Made by a program: the position numbers and the translations under genes. From positions 38,689 through 102,688 of the forward strand of contig PMHV01000017.1 in NCBI GenBank assembly GCA_003156805.1: 64,000 bases of DNA, read 5' to 3'. This DNA is from Acidobacteriaceae bacterium (lineage in GTDB: Bacteria; Acidobacteriota; Terriglobia; Terriglobales; Acidobacteriaceae). Position 1 is the first letter of the stretch. Every line of letters begins with the position of its first letter. The notes beneath the pieces were generated by a model, which made no database searches, was not told where the DNA came from, and saw only the letters and a program-made list of their open reading frames with translations. This document shows, piece by piece, positions 55,084 to 63,835 of the stretch.

Positions 55084-57381
55084 ATGATCGGCCAGACCAT
55101 CTCGCACTACCGCATCATCGAGAAGCTTGGTGGCGGCGGCATGGGCGTAGTGTACAAGGCTGAGGACACCGAGCTTGGCCGCTTCGTTGCCCTCAAATTC
55201 TTGCCCGATGAACTGTCGAAAGACCCGCAAGCCCTGGAACGCTTTCGCCGGGAAGCGAGAGCCGCGTCCGCTCTCAATCACCCCAATATTTGCACCATCT
55301 ACGAAATCGGCAAACACGGTGAACAGTCGTTCATCGCCATGGAATTTCTGGACGGCGTGACGCTGAAACATCTCATCGCGGGAAAGCCGTTGGAAAACGA
55401 AACCGTCCTCTCCCTAGCACTTGAGATTGCCGACGGTTTGGACGCCGCGCAGTCCAAGGGGATCGTTCATCGCGACATTAAGCCTGCCAATATTTTTGTC
55501 ACTGAACGCGGGCACGCCAAGATTCTCGACTTTGGGTTGGCGAAGGTCGCACAACCGGGCAGTTCTTCGAGCCAGATCGCCTCGGCGAACACGATGACCG
55601 CCGTCGACGAACAACACCTGACGAGCCCCGGTTCTACTCTCGGGACGGTTGCCTATATGTCGCCGGAGCAGGTGCGAGCCAAGGAACTCGATGGCCGCAC
55701 CGACTTGTTCTCCTTCGGCGTTGTCCTATACGAGATGGCAACAGGAACATTGCCTTTTAGTGGTGAGAGTACCGGGGTGATCTTCGACGGGATCATGAAT
55801 CGGGCACCGACTTCAGCGCTGCGATTGAATCCGGCGCTGCCGGTTGCGTTCGAGCATGTCCTGGAAAAGTCTCTGGAAAAGGACCGGGGGCTGCGCTACC
55901 AGTCCGCGGCCGAGCTGCGCGCGGATTTGAAGCGCATCCAGCGGGGCACGGACTCGGGACGAACATCTTCCGTGGACACGCAGACCGCGGCGCATCCACG
56001 ATCGAAGCGGAGAATCGTCTTCGCCGGCGCGGCGGTGCTGGCTTTGCTGCTTGCGATTGGCGCAATCGCCTGGTATGGGAAACATTCTTCGGCGCAATCC
56101 GGAGCCGCTGCCATCAAGCCGTCCCTTGCCGTCCTTCCGCTGCAAAACCTGAGCGCGGAGCCGGACAGCGCTTACTTCAGCGACGGAATGACCGATGAAA
56201 TCACCACCAAGCTCTCGAAGATTCAGGGAATCGACGTCGCTTCGCATTCTTCAGTCGCTGCATTGAAAGCAACTGACAAAAGTGCCGCGGAGATCGGGAA
56301 AGCGCTTGGCGTCCGTTATCTGCTCGAGGGAAGCGTACGAAAAGCGGCCGATCAGGTGAGGATTAACGTGCATTTGATCGATTCAACTTCCGGGTTCCAG
56401 GTGTGGGCTGATGATTTCGTCGGAGAAATGAAAGATGTCTTTTCCCTGCAAGAGCAAACTGCCCTGAAGATTGCGGGGTCGCTCAACCTCAAGCTCACTC
56501 CTCAGGAACACCAGGCCATTCAGCATCGTTACACGCAGAATCCTCAAGCCTACGACGCATATCTGCGAGGTCACGCATTGGTCCAGTTTTCTGACCGGCG
56601 CGACAAAGTGGAAGCGGCGCGCCGGGATTTCGAACAAGCGCTTCAGTCGGACCCGGATTACCCTTTGGCCCTCGCCGGGCTGTCATTTGTCGAAGGGCAG
56701 ATCTATCGCAATCTCGACGCGAATCCTTCTCACCTGCAGCGCGCCGAGCAGTTCGCCCAGCGCGCCCTGGCCATCGACCCGCAGTTGGCCGAAACCCACA
56801 TGGCACTGGGAACGGTCAGTGCCGACAAGTACGACTATGCAGACGCCGCGCGGGAGTTTCGCACCGCTACGGAATTGGATCCGGGGAATAGCTATGCTTG
56901 GGATCTGCTTTCGTGGGCGCTGGGATATGAACAGCCGCCGGACGCTGCCGGCGCCGAGAAGGCTGCGCGGGAATCCCTGCGTTTGGAACCCGCGCTGTAC
57001 CCTAAAACCTACTATCACTTGGGTCGTGCCCTTATGTTCCAGAAGCGCTATACCGAGGCTATTGCCGCATTCGAGCACTCGCGGACAGACCCGGCAGATT
57101 CCTTTCCGGACCTGGGGTTGGGCCAAGTCTATCTGGCGCAAGGAGACTACGACAAAGCGCTGGCCTACCTGTCAAAGAGCGCTCGACCGGCGGGCATCAA
57201 TTATTTCTGGCTGAGTGCGGCCTATGCGGCTCACGGCGATAAAGAAAAAGCTCTCGCCACGTTGCAAGAAGCTTTCGACGCAGGGTTTCATGATTTTGTC
57301 GCACTCGATGCCAGCCCGTACTTCTCTTCCCTGCGCACGGACCCGCGCTTCCAGCAGTTGACCCAGCGCTACCGCAGGTAA
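55084..57381 (+). CDS. Serine/threonine kinase with TolB-like and TPR extracytoplasmic part
   Basis: A 765-residue protein. The kinase domain (about 9-280) has [14 protein letters not shown], Lys in [28 protein letters not shown] and [10 protein letters not shown]. One membrane helix (about 311-332, [19 protein letters not shown]) follows. Next is a FlgO/TolB-like domain ([46 protein letters not shown]), and last TPR units (about 490-765). This fusion is common in acidobacteria. The predicted topology puts the TolB-like and TPR parts outside the cytoplasm; the signal is unknown. ATG 55084 has only a weak ribosome site. Confidence 0.93.
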   Translation: MIGQTISHYRIIEKLGGGGMGVVYKAEDTELGRFVALKFLPDELSKDPQALERFRREARAASALNHPNICTIYEIGKHGEQSFIAMEFLDGVTLKHLIAGKPLENETVLSLALEIADGLDAAQSKGIVHRDIKPANIFVTERGHAKILDFGLAKVAQPGSSSSQIASANTMTAVDEQHLTSPGSTLGTVAYMSPEQVRAKELDGRTDLFSFGVVLYEMATGTLPFSGESTGVIFDGIMNRAPTSALRLNPALPVAFEHVLEKSLEKDRGLRYQSAAELRADLKRIQRGTDSGRTSSVDTQTAAHPRSKRRIVFAGAAVLALLLAIGAIAWYGKHSSAQSGAAAIKPSLAVLPLQNLSAEPDSAYFSDGMTDEITTKLSKIQGIDVASHSSVAALKATDKSAAEIGKALGVRYLLEGSVRKAADQVRINVHLIDSTSGFQVWADDFVGEMKDVFSLQEQTALKIAGSLNLKLTPQEHQAIQHRYTQNPQAYDAYLRGHALVQFSDRRDKVEAARRDFEQALQSDPDYPLALAGLSFVEGQIYRNLDANPSHLQRAEQFAQRALAIDPQLAETHMALGTVSADKYDYADAAREFRTATELDPGNSYAWDLLSWALGYEQPPDAAGAEKAARESLRLEPALYPKTYYHLGRALMFQKRYTEAIAAFEHSRTDPADSFPDLGLGQVYLAQGDYDKALAYLSKSARPAGINYFWLSAAYAAHGDKEKALATLQEAFDAGFHDFVALDASPYFSSLRTDPRFQQLTQRYRR

Positions 57382-57603
57382 TGCGCGCAGTGCTGCGGCG
57401 TTAGCTCTGGCTGGTCGGAAATCGCGCAAAATAAGGCACTGGGTGGAGGCCGAAAAGGCTGAAACGGCACCCTTCACAGGTTTTGCGCAAAACTGTGCAT
57501 AAAGAATCTCTGAAATTTAGGCTGGCAAGTTGGGATTAGAGTCACCAAGCCCGTTCATGAGATTGGCTCAACCCATTGAGTGAAAAAATATCGAGCATAG
57601 CCT

Positions 57604-59127
57604 TCAATTGAGACGTGCTGATGCGAACCGGTACTTGCAATGGTCTCCTTTTGGGTCTGGCGAGAGAACGCTTTGTTTCCGTGAGGCGCTCCTTTGGCTC
57701 GCGATTCTCCAGAGATACATGGCCGCGTAGGCTCGCCAGGGCCGCCACGATTCGGCACGCTGCTCGAGCTCGCGAGAACTCCCTAGCGCCACAGCGCGCA
57801 GAAGGCCGAGATCGCCGACTGGAAAAGCGTCGGGTTCCGCCAGCGCTCGCATGGCCACGTACTGTGCCGTCCATTTCCCAATACCGGGAATTTCACACAG
57901 TCGATGCAGGAAGGCATCGGAGTCCACGACTCCCTCAAAGCTGATCCGCCCATCGCAAACCGCGCGGGCGAGAGCTCGAATGGTTTCGGCCCGCGCACTG
58001 GGCAGGCCAATGTTGGTAAGCTTCGCATCGGCAAGAACTTCGGGCTGCGGGAAAAGATGAGTGAGGCCCTTGGCGGCGGAGAACGGCTTCCCGAAACGGC
58101 TTACCATCCGGCCGGCCAGAAGATTTGCTCCCTTGACGGTGATCTGCTGGCCGAGAATCGCACGCGTTGCGAGTTCGAAGCCATTCCAGCATCCCGGAAC
58201 TCGGAGCCCCGGATCGGCCTCAACCGGCCCTCCTAACAACGGGTCGGTTCTCAGATTCTTAACGATGGCCTCCCAATCCGCGTTCAAATCAAACATCGCA
58301 CGGATGCGCTCAATGATGAAGAAGAGGGAGTAGGGATCGCTAAACTCAATCCGCACGACCAGTGCGTCGCGCCCTGGATCGGGTGAAACCTCAAAATAGC
58401 CGTCGCGGCCATTCCAGGAAATGGTGCGGCGATAACTTCCCAGCTCCACTACTTCGAGGCCGGGCGTGGCGCGCGCGGCGAGAAACGCCAGAATACCCTC
58501 CCAGTGATAAGGAGGCCGGAAGTGAAGCCGGAAGAGGTACTGATTTTGTGACTGGATTTCCTTCTGTCGCGCCAGACGCCTGATTTGAGTCGGGGTTCGG
58601 TTGTAGACCTTGCGGATGCCCGCATTGAATCGCCGCACGCAACCGAAGCCGGAAGCGAGCGCAATTTGATTCATGGGCAGACTCGTTTCGTCGATAAGCT
58701 TTTTCGCAAAGTGCAGGCGGCGGGTATGAGCCACCGCAATCGGAGTTGCTCCCAGATGCCGCAGGAAAAGGCGGCGAAGATGACGCGAACCAATTCCCAG
58801 ATGCTCGGCAAGAACCTCTACTCCGCCGTCTTCGAGGCCACTCTCACCGATCAGCCGCAAAGCCCGTGAAACGGTGCTTGAGGTTCCCAGCCATGCAGGA
58901 GTTCCGGGGCAGCTTTCCGGCCGGCACCGGAGGCAGGGGCGAAAGCCCGCTTCGGCTGCGGCCGCGGCGGTTGGGTAGTAACGGACACTGCTCTCTTTCA
59001 ATAAGCGCACGGGACAAATCGGACGACAGTAGATTTTCGTGCTAAGCACAGCTATGAAAAACTTGCCGTCGAAGCGCGCATCACGCGTCATTCTGGCTCG
59101 CGAACAGATCTGCCAATCCAGATTCAT
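57604..59127 (-). CDS. alkA: Ada-type regulator fused to AlkA DNA glycosylase
   Basis: A 507-residue fusion for repair of alkylated DNA. It has the Ada metal-binding domain with four Cys (IYCRPICP and CLRCRP), Cys39-equivalent methyl acceptor, then an AraC-type helix-turn-helix (GIGSRHLRRLFLRHLGATPI), then the AlkA N-terminal domain and the HhH-GPD glycosylase with GCWNGFELATRAILGQQIT, EIPGIGKWTAQYVAMRALAE and catalytic Asp in PVGDLGLLRA. It excises 3-methyladenine-type lesions and may self-regulate as an alkylation sensor. ATG 59127 gives the usual MNLDWQIC start; one 16 codons earlier is possible. Confidence 0.92.
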   Translation of the reverse strand: MNLDWQICSRARMTRDARFDGKFFIAVLSTKIYCRPICPVRLLKESSVRYYPTAAAAAEAGFRPCLRCRPESCPGTPAWLGTSSTVSRALRLIGESGLEDGGVEVLAEHLGIGSRHLRRLFLRHLGATPIAVAHTRRLHFAKKLIDETSLPMNQIALASGFGCVRRFNAGIRKVYNRTPTQIRRLARQKEIQSQNQYLFRLHFRPPYHWEGILAFLAARATPGLEVVELGSYRRTISWNGRDGYFEVSPDPGRDALVVRIEFSDPYSLFFIIERIRAMFDLNADWEAIVKNLRTDPLLGGPVEADPGLRVPGCWNGFELATRAILGQQITVKGANLLAGRMVSRFGKPFSAAKGLTHLFPQPEVLADAKLTNIGLPSARAETIRALARAVCDGRISFEGVVDSDAFLHRLCEIPGIGKWTAQYVAMRALAEPDAFPVGDLGLLRAVALGSSRELEQRAESWRPWRAYAAMYLWRIASQRSASRKQSVLSPDPKGDHCKYRFASARLN

Positions 59128-59194
59128 GGTTAATGTACTTTCGTGGCTACCAGGTTCATAGGTTCCGCGACTCATGATAGTCGATTCCGGCTGA

Positions 59195-59494
59195 CAGACT
59201 GGACGTTTTCGGACAGCGCTCCTCCCAAGGAATGAAGTCCGAAAATGTCCAGTCTGAAACGAATCGAGTCCGCAAACGTCCGACGTTGTTTCGCGATCGG
59301 AGCTATTGTGATCGACACCGAGTGCCCGATGGAATCTAGCCTTTCCAGGGAAGAACATCGGGAGCAGGTGAATTCTGCCCTCGCTGTTCCGACTGGCAAG
59401 AAAGCATGGATTGGCCGAGAACACTGCACGCAGAGACAAGCGCGACACTGGGCGCGACCGGAGAGGCGGCCGTAAACGTCCAATCTGATTCGAT
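59195..59494. mobile_element. MITE-like element with TGGACGTTT inverted repeats
   Basis: CAGACTGGACGTTTTCGGAC (59195-59214) is inverted at 59237-59256 with 19 of 20 matches, forming a 20-bp-stem hairpin. A related GTCCGCAAACGTCC lies at 59268-59281. GGCCGTAAACGTCCAATC near 59468-59485 is an imperfect inverted partner of the left end, so the roughly 290-bp block between has terminal inverted repeats and no ORF worth calling. No target duplication was identified. It could be a non-autonomous insertion-sequence derivative. Confidence 0.5.
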
Positions 59495-59523
59495 CTACGG
59501 GTTTAGCTTGAGGGGCAATCCGT

Positions 59524-59835
59524 ATGCCGGCGCGTATTCGACATTGCATCGAGTGTCCGGAATGTTTCACTCGATATCTGATTGGCTTTAGTCCTTACCG
59601 TAACGGCTCGTACCTCGTACCCATCCTTACTGAACCTTCAGAGGGATACAAACTGCTCTGTTCCTGCGGCAGGCCACCGATTTCCAGTCGGTGGAACGGG
59701 AGCGAGTTGAAGACATATACGGTCTCGAATCGAGCATACGATCGTGGCTATGGTTCACCGGAGGAAATCCTGCCCTGTGAGCGACAGATAATAGACGACG
59801 ATACTGCTGAAGATCTAAAGGTATCTCAATCTTAA
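59524..59835 (+). CDS. Small CxxC protein, conserved hypothetical
   Basis: A 103-residue protein. HCIECPECFTRYLIGFSPYR and a later LLCSCG supply Cys pairs for a zinc ribbon. The rest reads GSYLVPILTE, ELKTYTVSNRAYDRGYGSPE. The segment RYLIGFSPYRNGSYL followed by YDRGYGSPEEI appears in other acidobacterial short proteins (recalled). Function unknown. It lies just after the MITE-like element. ATG at 59524. Confidence 0.65.
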   Translation: MPARIRHCIECPECFTRYLIGFSPYRNGSYLVPILTEPSEGYKLLCSCGRPPISSRWNGSELKTYTVSNRAYDRGYGSPEEILPCERQIIDDDTAEDLKVSQS

Positions 59836-59852
59836 TCGTCTAGAGAGGCCGC

Positions 59853-60413
59853 ATGAACCTGCTGATCGGTCCAAGGTTTAAGCTCTGTATTGTTGCTATT
59901 TTCCTCTTCTGCGCCGCGAGACAAGTCCTAGCGACTGGTTTGGTTCCTACAGCAGCAGAGTCCACCAACCCCGCCTTCTGTTTCGCGCCCGAGTACCGGC
60001 AGTTTGATTTCTGGATCGGTGATTGGGACGCGTTTGACGTTGCCAACCCCACCACCAAGGTCGCTCGCACCCGGGTGGATCTCATACTCGACGGGTGCGT
60101 TTTGCGTGAGGATTATGAAGGCGCGGACGGACACAAGGGTCAGAGTTTCAGTATCTACGACGCGTCGAGAAGCATCTGGCACCAAAGCTGGGTGACGAAT
60201 CGCGGTGAGATGCTCGCGATCGAAGGCGGTCTGCGGGCGGGGGAAATGGTTCTAAGCGGCGTGGATCACACTGCGGATGGGAAAGAGAGGCACGTACGTG
60301 GCAACTGGAAGCCTGTTAACGGAGGCGTTCGTGAGACCGCGGTAACCTCGACCGACGGCGGCAGAACCTGGAAGCCGTGGTTTGATCTCTTGTTCCGCCC
60401 ACATAAGCAGTGA
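59853..60413 (+). CDS. Exported DUF1579-like protein
   Basis: A 186-residue protein with a signal peptide (about 1-28). The mature part begins FDFWIGDWDAFDVANPTTK, then RVDLILDGCVLREDYEGADG, GQSFSIYD, WHQSWVTNRGEMLAIEGG and RETAVTSTDGGRTWKPWFD, a lipocalin-like beta-barrel of the DUF1579 type. Probably ligand binding; no enzyme motif. It starts 17 bp after the preceding CxxC gene and may be co-transcribed. Confidence 0.75.
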   Translation: MNLLIGPRFKLCIVAIFLFCAARQVLATGLVPTAAESTNPAFCFAPEYRQFDFWIGDWDAFDVANPTTKVARTRVDLILDGCVLREDYEGADGHKGQSFSIYDASRSIWHQSWVTNRGEMLAIEGGLRAGEMVLSGVDHTADGKERHVRGNWKPVNGGVRETAVTSTDGGRTWKPWFDLLFRPHKQ

Positions 60414-60485
60414 CTTGCCGGAGCATTGGGTGTCGTTGCTGGAGAATGTTCTCCTCGGAGTTCGCTCGCTTGACGGGAGGGCTAC

Positions 60486-61156
60486 ATGATCGCTCGAATA
60501 TGGCACGGGGCAGTTCCGGTTTCGAAAGGCAGTGAATACTTGATCCTATGCGGAGGATTGCGCTTCCCGAGTATCTGGCGACGCAAGGAAATCGAGGCGC
60601 GTGGTGTTTGCACCGCGCCGAAGGAGATGCAAAGCATTTCCAGATGCTGACATTCTGGGACGACACCGAGGCCATCCAACGTTTCGCTGGGGACGACTAC
60701 AACATGGCCAAATATTATGACTTCGACTCTGACTACTTGATAGAAATGGAACCCCATGTACGGCACTACGAGGTGTACTCGGATAGCTCGCCCGATCCAT
60801 TCAGGCCGACTCCCGGACGCAGTGGGGAAGACGAGAACATGATTGCCCGTGCCTGGCGGGGGGCAGTGCCCAGCGAGAAGGCCGACGCGTACTTTCACTA
60901 TCTGGTTGACTTCGGCTTTCGAGACTATCAAACCTATCCCGGCATTCGCGCTATCTATCTGCTGCGTCGGACAGAGGAGGCACAACTACAGTTTGTTTTG
61001 CTTTCGTTCTGGAACTCGCGTCAAGCTATGGTGGCGTACGCAGGCGCTAACATTGAACAGGCCCGGTATTACCCATATGACCTTGAGTGCCTCATCGATC
61101 CAGCGCCCAATGTAGAACATTATGAAGTCAGCCGGGCCTCAAAGCGGTCTCCTTAA
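60486..61156 (+). pseudogene. Two-domain ABM-like gene with one frameshift
   Basis: ATG 60486 follows a GGGAGG ribosome site and encodes MIARIWHGAVPVSKGSEYL, then runs into non-homologous sequence. The continuation is in another frame from about 60540 (LDPMRRIALPEYLATQGNRG ... FQMLTFWDDTEAIQRFAGDD). A second copy of the domain follows in that frame (NMIARAWRGAVPSEKADAYF, VLLSFWNSRQAMVAYAG, ending VEHYEVSRAS). Both copies resemble antibiotic-biosynthesis-monooxygenase-like (ABM) domains. One lost base near 60530-60540 explains the break. From 60548 an ATG could give a protein lacking the first strand. Confidence 0.7.
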
Positions 61157-61170
61157 AAAGGGGCGCAGCC

Positions 61171-61350
61171 GTGAAGATCATCGTCAGACCGAAGCCGAAA
61201 GACCCAATTGAGTGATTCCGACACATCCATCTCGACAGTGAGGATCATCAGTTTGCGTTCAAGTCCAAAGGAGCGGAATCTGTCGGCCAAGCACGATGGA
61301 CCCTGCACGGGGATCTGACATTTCGCGGGCAGACGAGGCCAGTACGGTGA
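61171..61350 (+). pseudogene. Decayed YceI-like fragment
   Basis: A GTG frame (VKIIVRPKPKDPIE) ends at TGA 61213. In the same frame the next 44 codons read FRHIHLDSEDHQFAFKSKGA, VGQARWTLHGDLTFRGQTRP and then stop. The second part resembles the end of YceI-type lipid-binding proteins (FKS...GDLTLHG-T-PV). It is too short and has no signal peptide. The gap 61351-61579 holds no recognisable feature. Confidence 0.35.
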
Positions 61351-61579
61351 AAGAATCGAGCGTCGCTTGCTGACAAAGATGCTCCGTTCTTCCCCTGCCT
61401 GCCCGAACTCATCGGTTCAGAGCATATACAGTTGCACGACCGATTGGAACTCGGAGCGACGGGTTGGCGCTGTCATGCACGGCACGGGTCCGCTACCATT
61501 CCACGACGACAGCTCCGTCTGAATCTCGAGCCGCAAATGAGGATTGATCCTTGTAGAACGTCGGGTGGCGGGCTTCGCC

Positions 61580-61735
61580 TTAGTGGAAGATCCCCAACAT
61601 GTAGGCTACGAGGAGGATCAACAATATGGTGCCCAGCCCGATGCCCGCACCCCCACCATAACCCCAGCGGCTATGGCCGTAGTACCCTCCACCGCCCCCT
61701 AAAACCAACACCAAGATGATAATCAATATCAACAC
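61580..61735 (-). CDS. DUF3309-like small membrane protein
   Basis: A 51-residue protein with two hydrophobic segments (LILIIILVLVLGGGGGYYG and GTILLILLVAYMLGIF) separated by a Gly/Tyr-rich turn (HSRWGYGGGAGIGL). The layout matches DUF3309-type proteins. GTG 61735 follows an AAGGA ribosome site by about seven bases. It lies 116 bp downstream of the CsbD-like gene on the same strand and may share its transcript. Confidence 0.65.
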   Translation of the reverse strand: MLILIIILVLVLGGGGGYYGHSRWGYGGGAGIGLGTILLILLVAYMLGIFH

Positions 61736-61851
61736 GTGGATTCCTTTCCTCTGAACGTTAAACCGGAAATGGCAGCGCCGCGGGAGTCATTACTCTCTGT
61801 CCGATACGCAGAGCCCGGTGCTACCCATGAGCGCCACTGCGCCGCGCTCAC

Positions 61852-62031
61852 TTACTTCTCCAATACCTTTTCAATCTGCCCCACTTTCTTTTGAACTTTG
61901 CCGGCGAGCTTTTCATTTTGGCCTTCGGCAGTCAGGTTGGGGTTATTGGTGACCTGGCCCGCCTTCTCTTTGACGCTGCCCTTCGCCTCATGCATATTGC
62001 CTTTGATTTCGTCCTTCGTGCTCTGGTTCAT
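61852..62031 (-). CDS. CsbD-like stress protein
   Basis: A 59-residue protein of the CsbD family: STKDEIKGNMHEAKGSVKEK, AGQVTNNPNLTAEGQNEKLA, GKVQKKVGQIEKV. AAGGAG lies eight bases before ATG 62031. CsbD proteins are strongly induced by general stress in Bacillus and others; their molecular role is unknown. The stretch 62032-62421 (390 bp) upstream holds no gene I can support. Confidence 0.88.
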   Translation of the reverse strand: MNQSTKDEIKGNMHEAKGSVKEKAGQVTNNPNLTAEGQNEKLAGKVQKKVGQIEKVLEK

Positions 62032-62421
62032 TTGGTTTCTCCTTATCGTTCTTGACGTTATGTAGAGTTCAGCAAGACACATTTTGGAATCCCGAGTGGG
62101 CTGACAGTTTACCCAAGAGCTTCCAGTCTGGAATCCCAATATCCAATCAGAATAAAAACTTTTTCGGGGCGTGTCTGCTCAAAAGCGCTCACTTTGGCGG
62201 GAACTCAAGTACGCGACCGGACGATGTGGAGCGACGGCTGAAGTTTGAATGACGACCGCACGATGCCGCTTGTGAAGCTTGGGGGCCTCGGTCTTGGCCA
62301 CCACGTCGCCGATGGCCGAGCTGGCCTGTGGCGCATGGTCTTCCTTCATTGGACCTTCGCCCCCACCGTCAGACTAGAAGAGCCGGCTCACGTGGCCGTG
62401 CCGGGTCGTGGCGTGTTCGCG

Positions 62422-62595
62422 CTAGTCGGACCCTTCAAGTTCCACTCCATATCGCTTTGCGGCCGACTGGATTCGCTTCCACGCCGCACGACGTTCCGCT
62501 TCCGTAACGCCCTTCACCTGCTTGAAGCGCGCGGCAGCGTTGCGTACGTGAGAGGCATTTTCCAACAACTTCGCGAACGTGGAGAAAGTACTCAC
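62422..62595 (-). CDS. C-terminal half of a split small conserved protein
   Basis: A 57-codon ORF. GTG 62595 overlaps the stop of the upstream gene (GTGA). After ten unrelated residues it reads LENASHVRNAAARFKQVKGV, then TEAERRAAWKRIQSAAKRYG, VELEGSD. From memory, this continues the KFAFPKQRKEP segment found at 63566-63542 in a widespread small helical protein of about 85-90 residues (DUF6582-like). It looks like the displaced 3' half of that gene, about 1 kb from its 5' half. It may still be translated by coupling. Confidence 0.5.
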   Translation of the reverse strand: MSTFSTFAKLLENASHVRNAAARFKQVKGVTEAERRAAWKRIQSAAKRYGVELEGSD

Positions 62596-63110
62596 TGCGG
62601 ATTTGACTTCCCCATTCGTCCCGGTACAGGGTAGGTTTGCGGCGGAAGCATTCGGTGCCCGAAACCCTTCTCCTTCCTGATGTCTGCCCAGGGCACTTTC
62701 TCCCTGATGCTGGGAGGGCCAATGAAGAAAAACCAGGAAGCGGTACCGGGCGAACCATCTGGAGTTCCGCTGACGTTGAATCCGCCCTCATACGCGTAGT
62801 CGATCACATACTCGGCTGGGACCGGCACAAGCTTTTCTGCGCCACGGTCGTCTCTAATGCGATAGAAAAACTCGTCACGTGAGTCAAACCACACCGGTAA
62901 CATGCGTGTTCTGACAACACCGGACTCGCCCACTTCAAATCTCAGCACCTTTTTCTCCTTGGGCGGAAGGGACGCCCCGAGGTCACCAAAGGCCACTTGC
63001 ACCCAACCGATGTAGCCCGAAGGCAAAACAAACACGTTGTGCCAAGGCTTCGCCCACGTCGGCAAAGCTGTCACGGCCACCAGCAGCGCGATTGTGTACG
63101 CGTTTTTCAT
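62592..63110 (-). CDS. Exported protein, possibly DUF6843-like
   Basis: A 172-residue protein with signal peptide (MKNAYTIALLVAVTALPTWA). The mature part reads HNVFVLPSGYIGWVQVAFGD, RFEVGESGVVRTRMLP, EFFYRIRDD, PVPAEYVI and WFFFIGPPSIREKVPW, reminiscent of DUF6843-type proteins. ATG 63110 overlaps the previous stop (ATGA), and its own stop overlaps the next GTG. Function unknown. Codon use looks like its neighbours. Confidence 0.65.
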   Translation of the reverse strand: MKNAYTIALLVAVTALPTWAKPWHNVFVLPSGYIGWVQVAFGDLGASLPPKEKKVLRFEVGESGVVRTRMLPVWFDSRDEFFYRIRDDRGAEKLVPVPAEYVIDYAYEGGFNVSGTPDGSPGTASWFFFIGPPSIREKVPWADIRKEKGFGHRMLPPQTYPVPGRMGKSNPQ

Positions 63111-63619
63111 CGTGACGGGCTCTGTACTCCGGGAAAAACAAAACTGCAAAAGCCGCGAACGTGATGAATACCTTCCTCTACGGGCCCTGTAGCGATATTA
63201 TCTGGCCTGGTATTAGCAGGCACCGGGGGTTTCGGTTGTGCTCCGTTGTCTCCGCTGTTTCCTTTATTTTCCCCGTTATCAGGTCCGGAAGGACCGATCG
63301 GACCACCACGAATGTCTCCTTCCCAGTCGGTCCTCGTAGCTGCATCGTTATGTAACGCGCTGTGAGCCCCAAACATCCCGTGGTGTGTGTTTACCGCGAA
63401 ATTCAGTGCATTCGGGTTCCATCGGCCTCCAAATAAAGGAATACGCCCGCCTAAGCGCTGCACAATATCATTGGGCGCGGAAATATTGAACCACTTGCCC
63501 ACAGCAGCGTCCGATGGAAATGGATAATCTGGGCGCATCGGTGGTTCCTTGCGTTGCTTGGGGAAAGCGAACTTGGTTGCGGATATCTGATCACGAGCTG
63601 GCTTGGTTAGCTCCGCCAT
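63107..63619 (-). CDS. Chimeric ORF: 5' half of a split gene joined to an unrelated sequence
   Basis: A 170-residue frame with a good ribosome site (GAGAGGAG) before ATG 63619. Residues 1-26 (MAELTKPARDQISATKFAFP, KQRKEP) match the start of the small conserved family whose second half lies at 62422-62565. After residue 26 the sequence switches to a Gly/Asn/Pro-rich, unrelated region (NISAPNDIVQRLGGRIPLFG, RTDWEGDIRGGPIGPSGP, then NGENKGNSGDNG). Its stop overlaps the next gene (ATGA). It may be a fusion created by an insertion of about 976 bp. Confidence 0.55.
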   Translation of the reverse strand: MAELTKPARDQISATKFAFPKQRKEPPMRPDYPFPSDAAVGKWFNISAPNDIVQRLGGRIPLFGGRWNPNALNFAVNTHHGMFGAHSALHNDAATRTDWEGDIRGGPIGPSGPDNGENKGNSGDNGAQPKPPVPANTRPDNIATGPVEEGIHHVRGFCSFVFPGVQSPSR

Positions 63620-63688
63620 TATTGTTTCTCCTCTCGGAGCATCCCTAATGCGCACGGACGGGCCGCCGGGACTCTTTACCACGTTGGA

Positions 63689-63835
63689 TTATGGCAGCTT
63701 TTCCAGCTTCTGGCGCGTGGTCTGGTTGATGTCTTCTTCTCGCGTGGATTCAGCCATGCGCGGCTCATCCATTTCCTTTTTGACGCGAGCGAGTGTCGCT
63801 TGGTTGGATTCTTGCTTGGGATCGTTTTTATGCAT
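63689..63835 (-). CDS. 48-residue charged protein
   Basis: An ATG-TAA ORF encoding MHKNDPKQESNQATLARVKK, EMDEPRMAESTREEDINQTT, RQKLEKLP: highly charged, likely helical and disordered. No ribosome site is strongly visible. It precedes the split-gene cluster by 69 bp on the same strand. No family was recognised. The final 165 bp of the window show no feature. Confidence 0.5.
   Translation of the reverse strand: MHKNDPKQESNQATLARVKKEMDEPRMAESTREEDINQTTRQKLEKLP

Noticed and set aside
62245..62634. 129-codon plus-strand frame
   Set aside because: It is antisense to the coupled minus-strand ORFs, and its product has no leader, motif or ribosome site.
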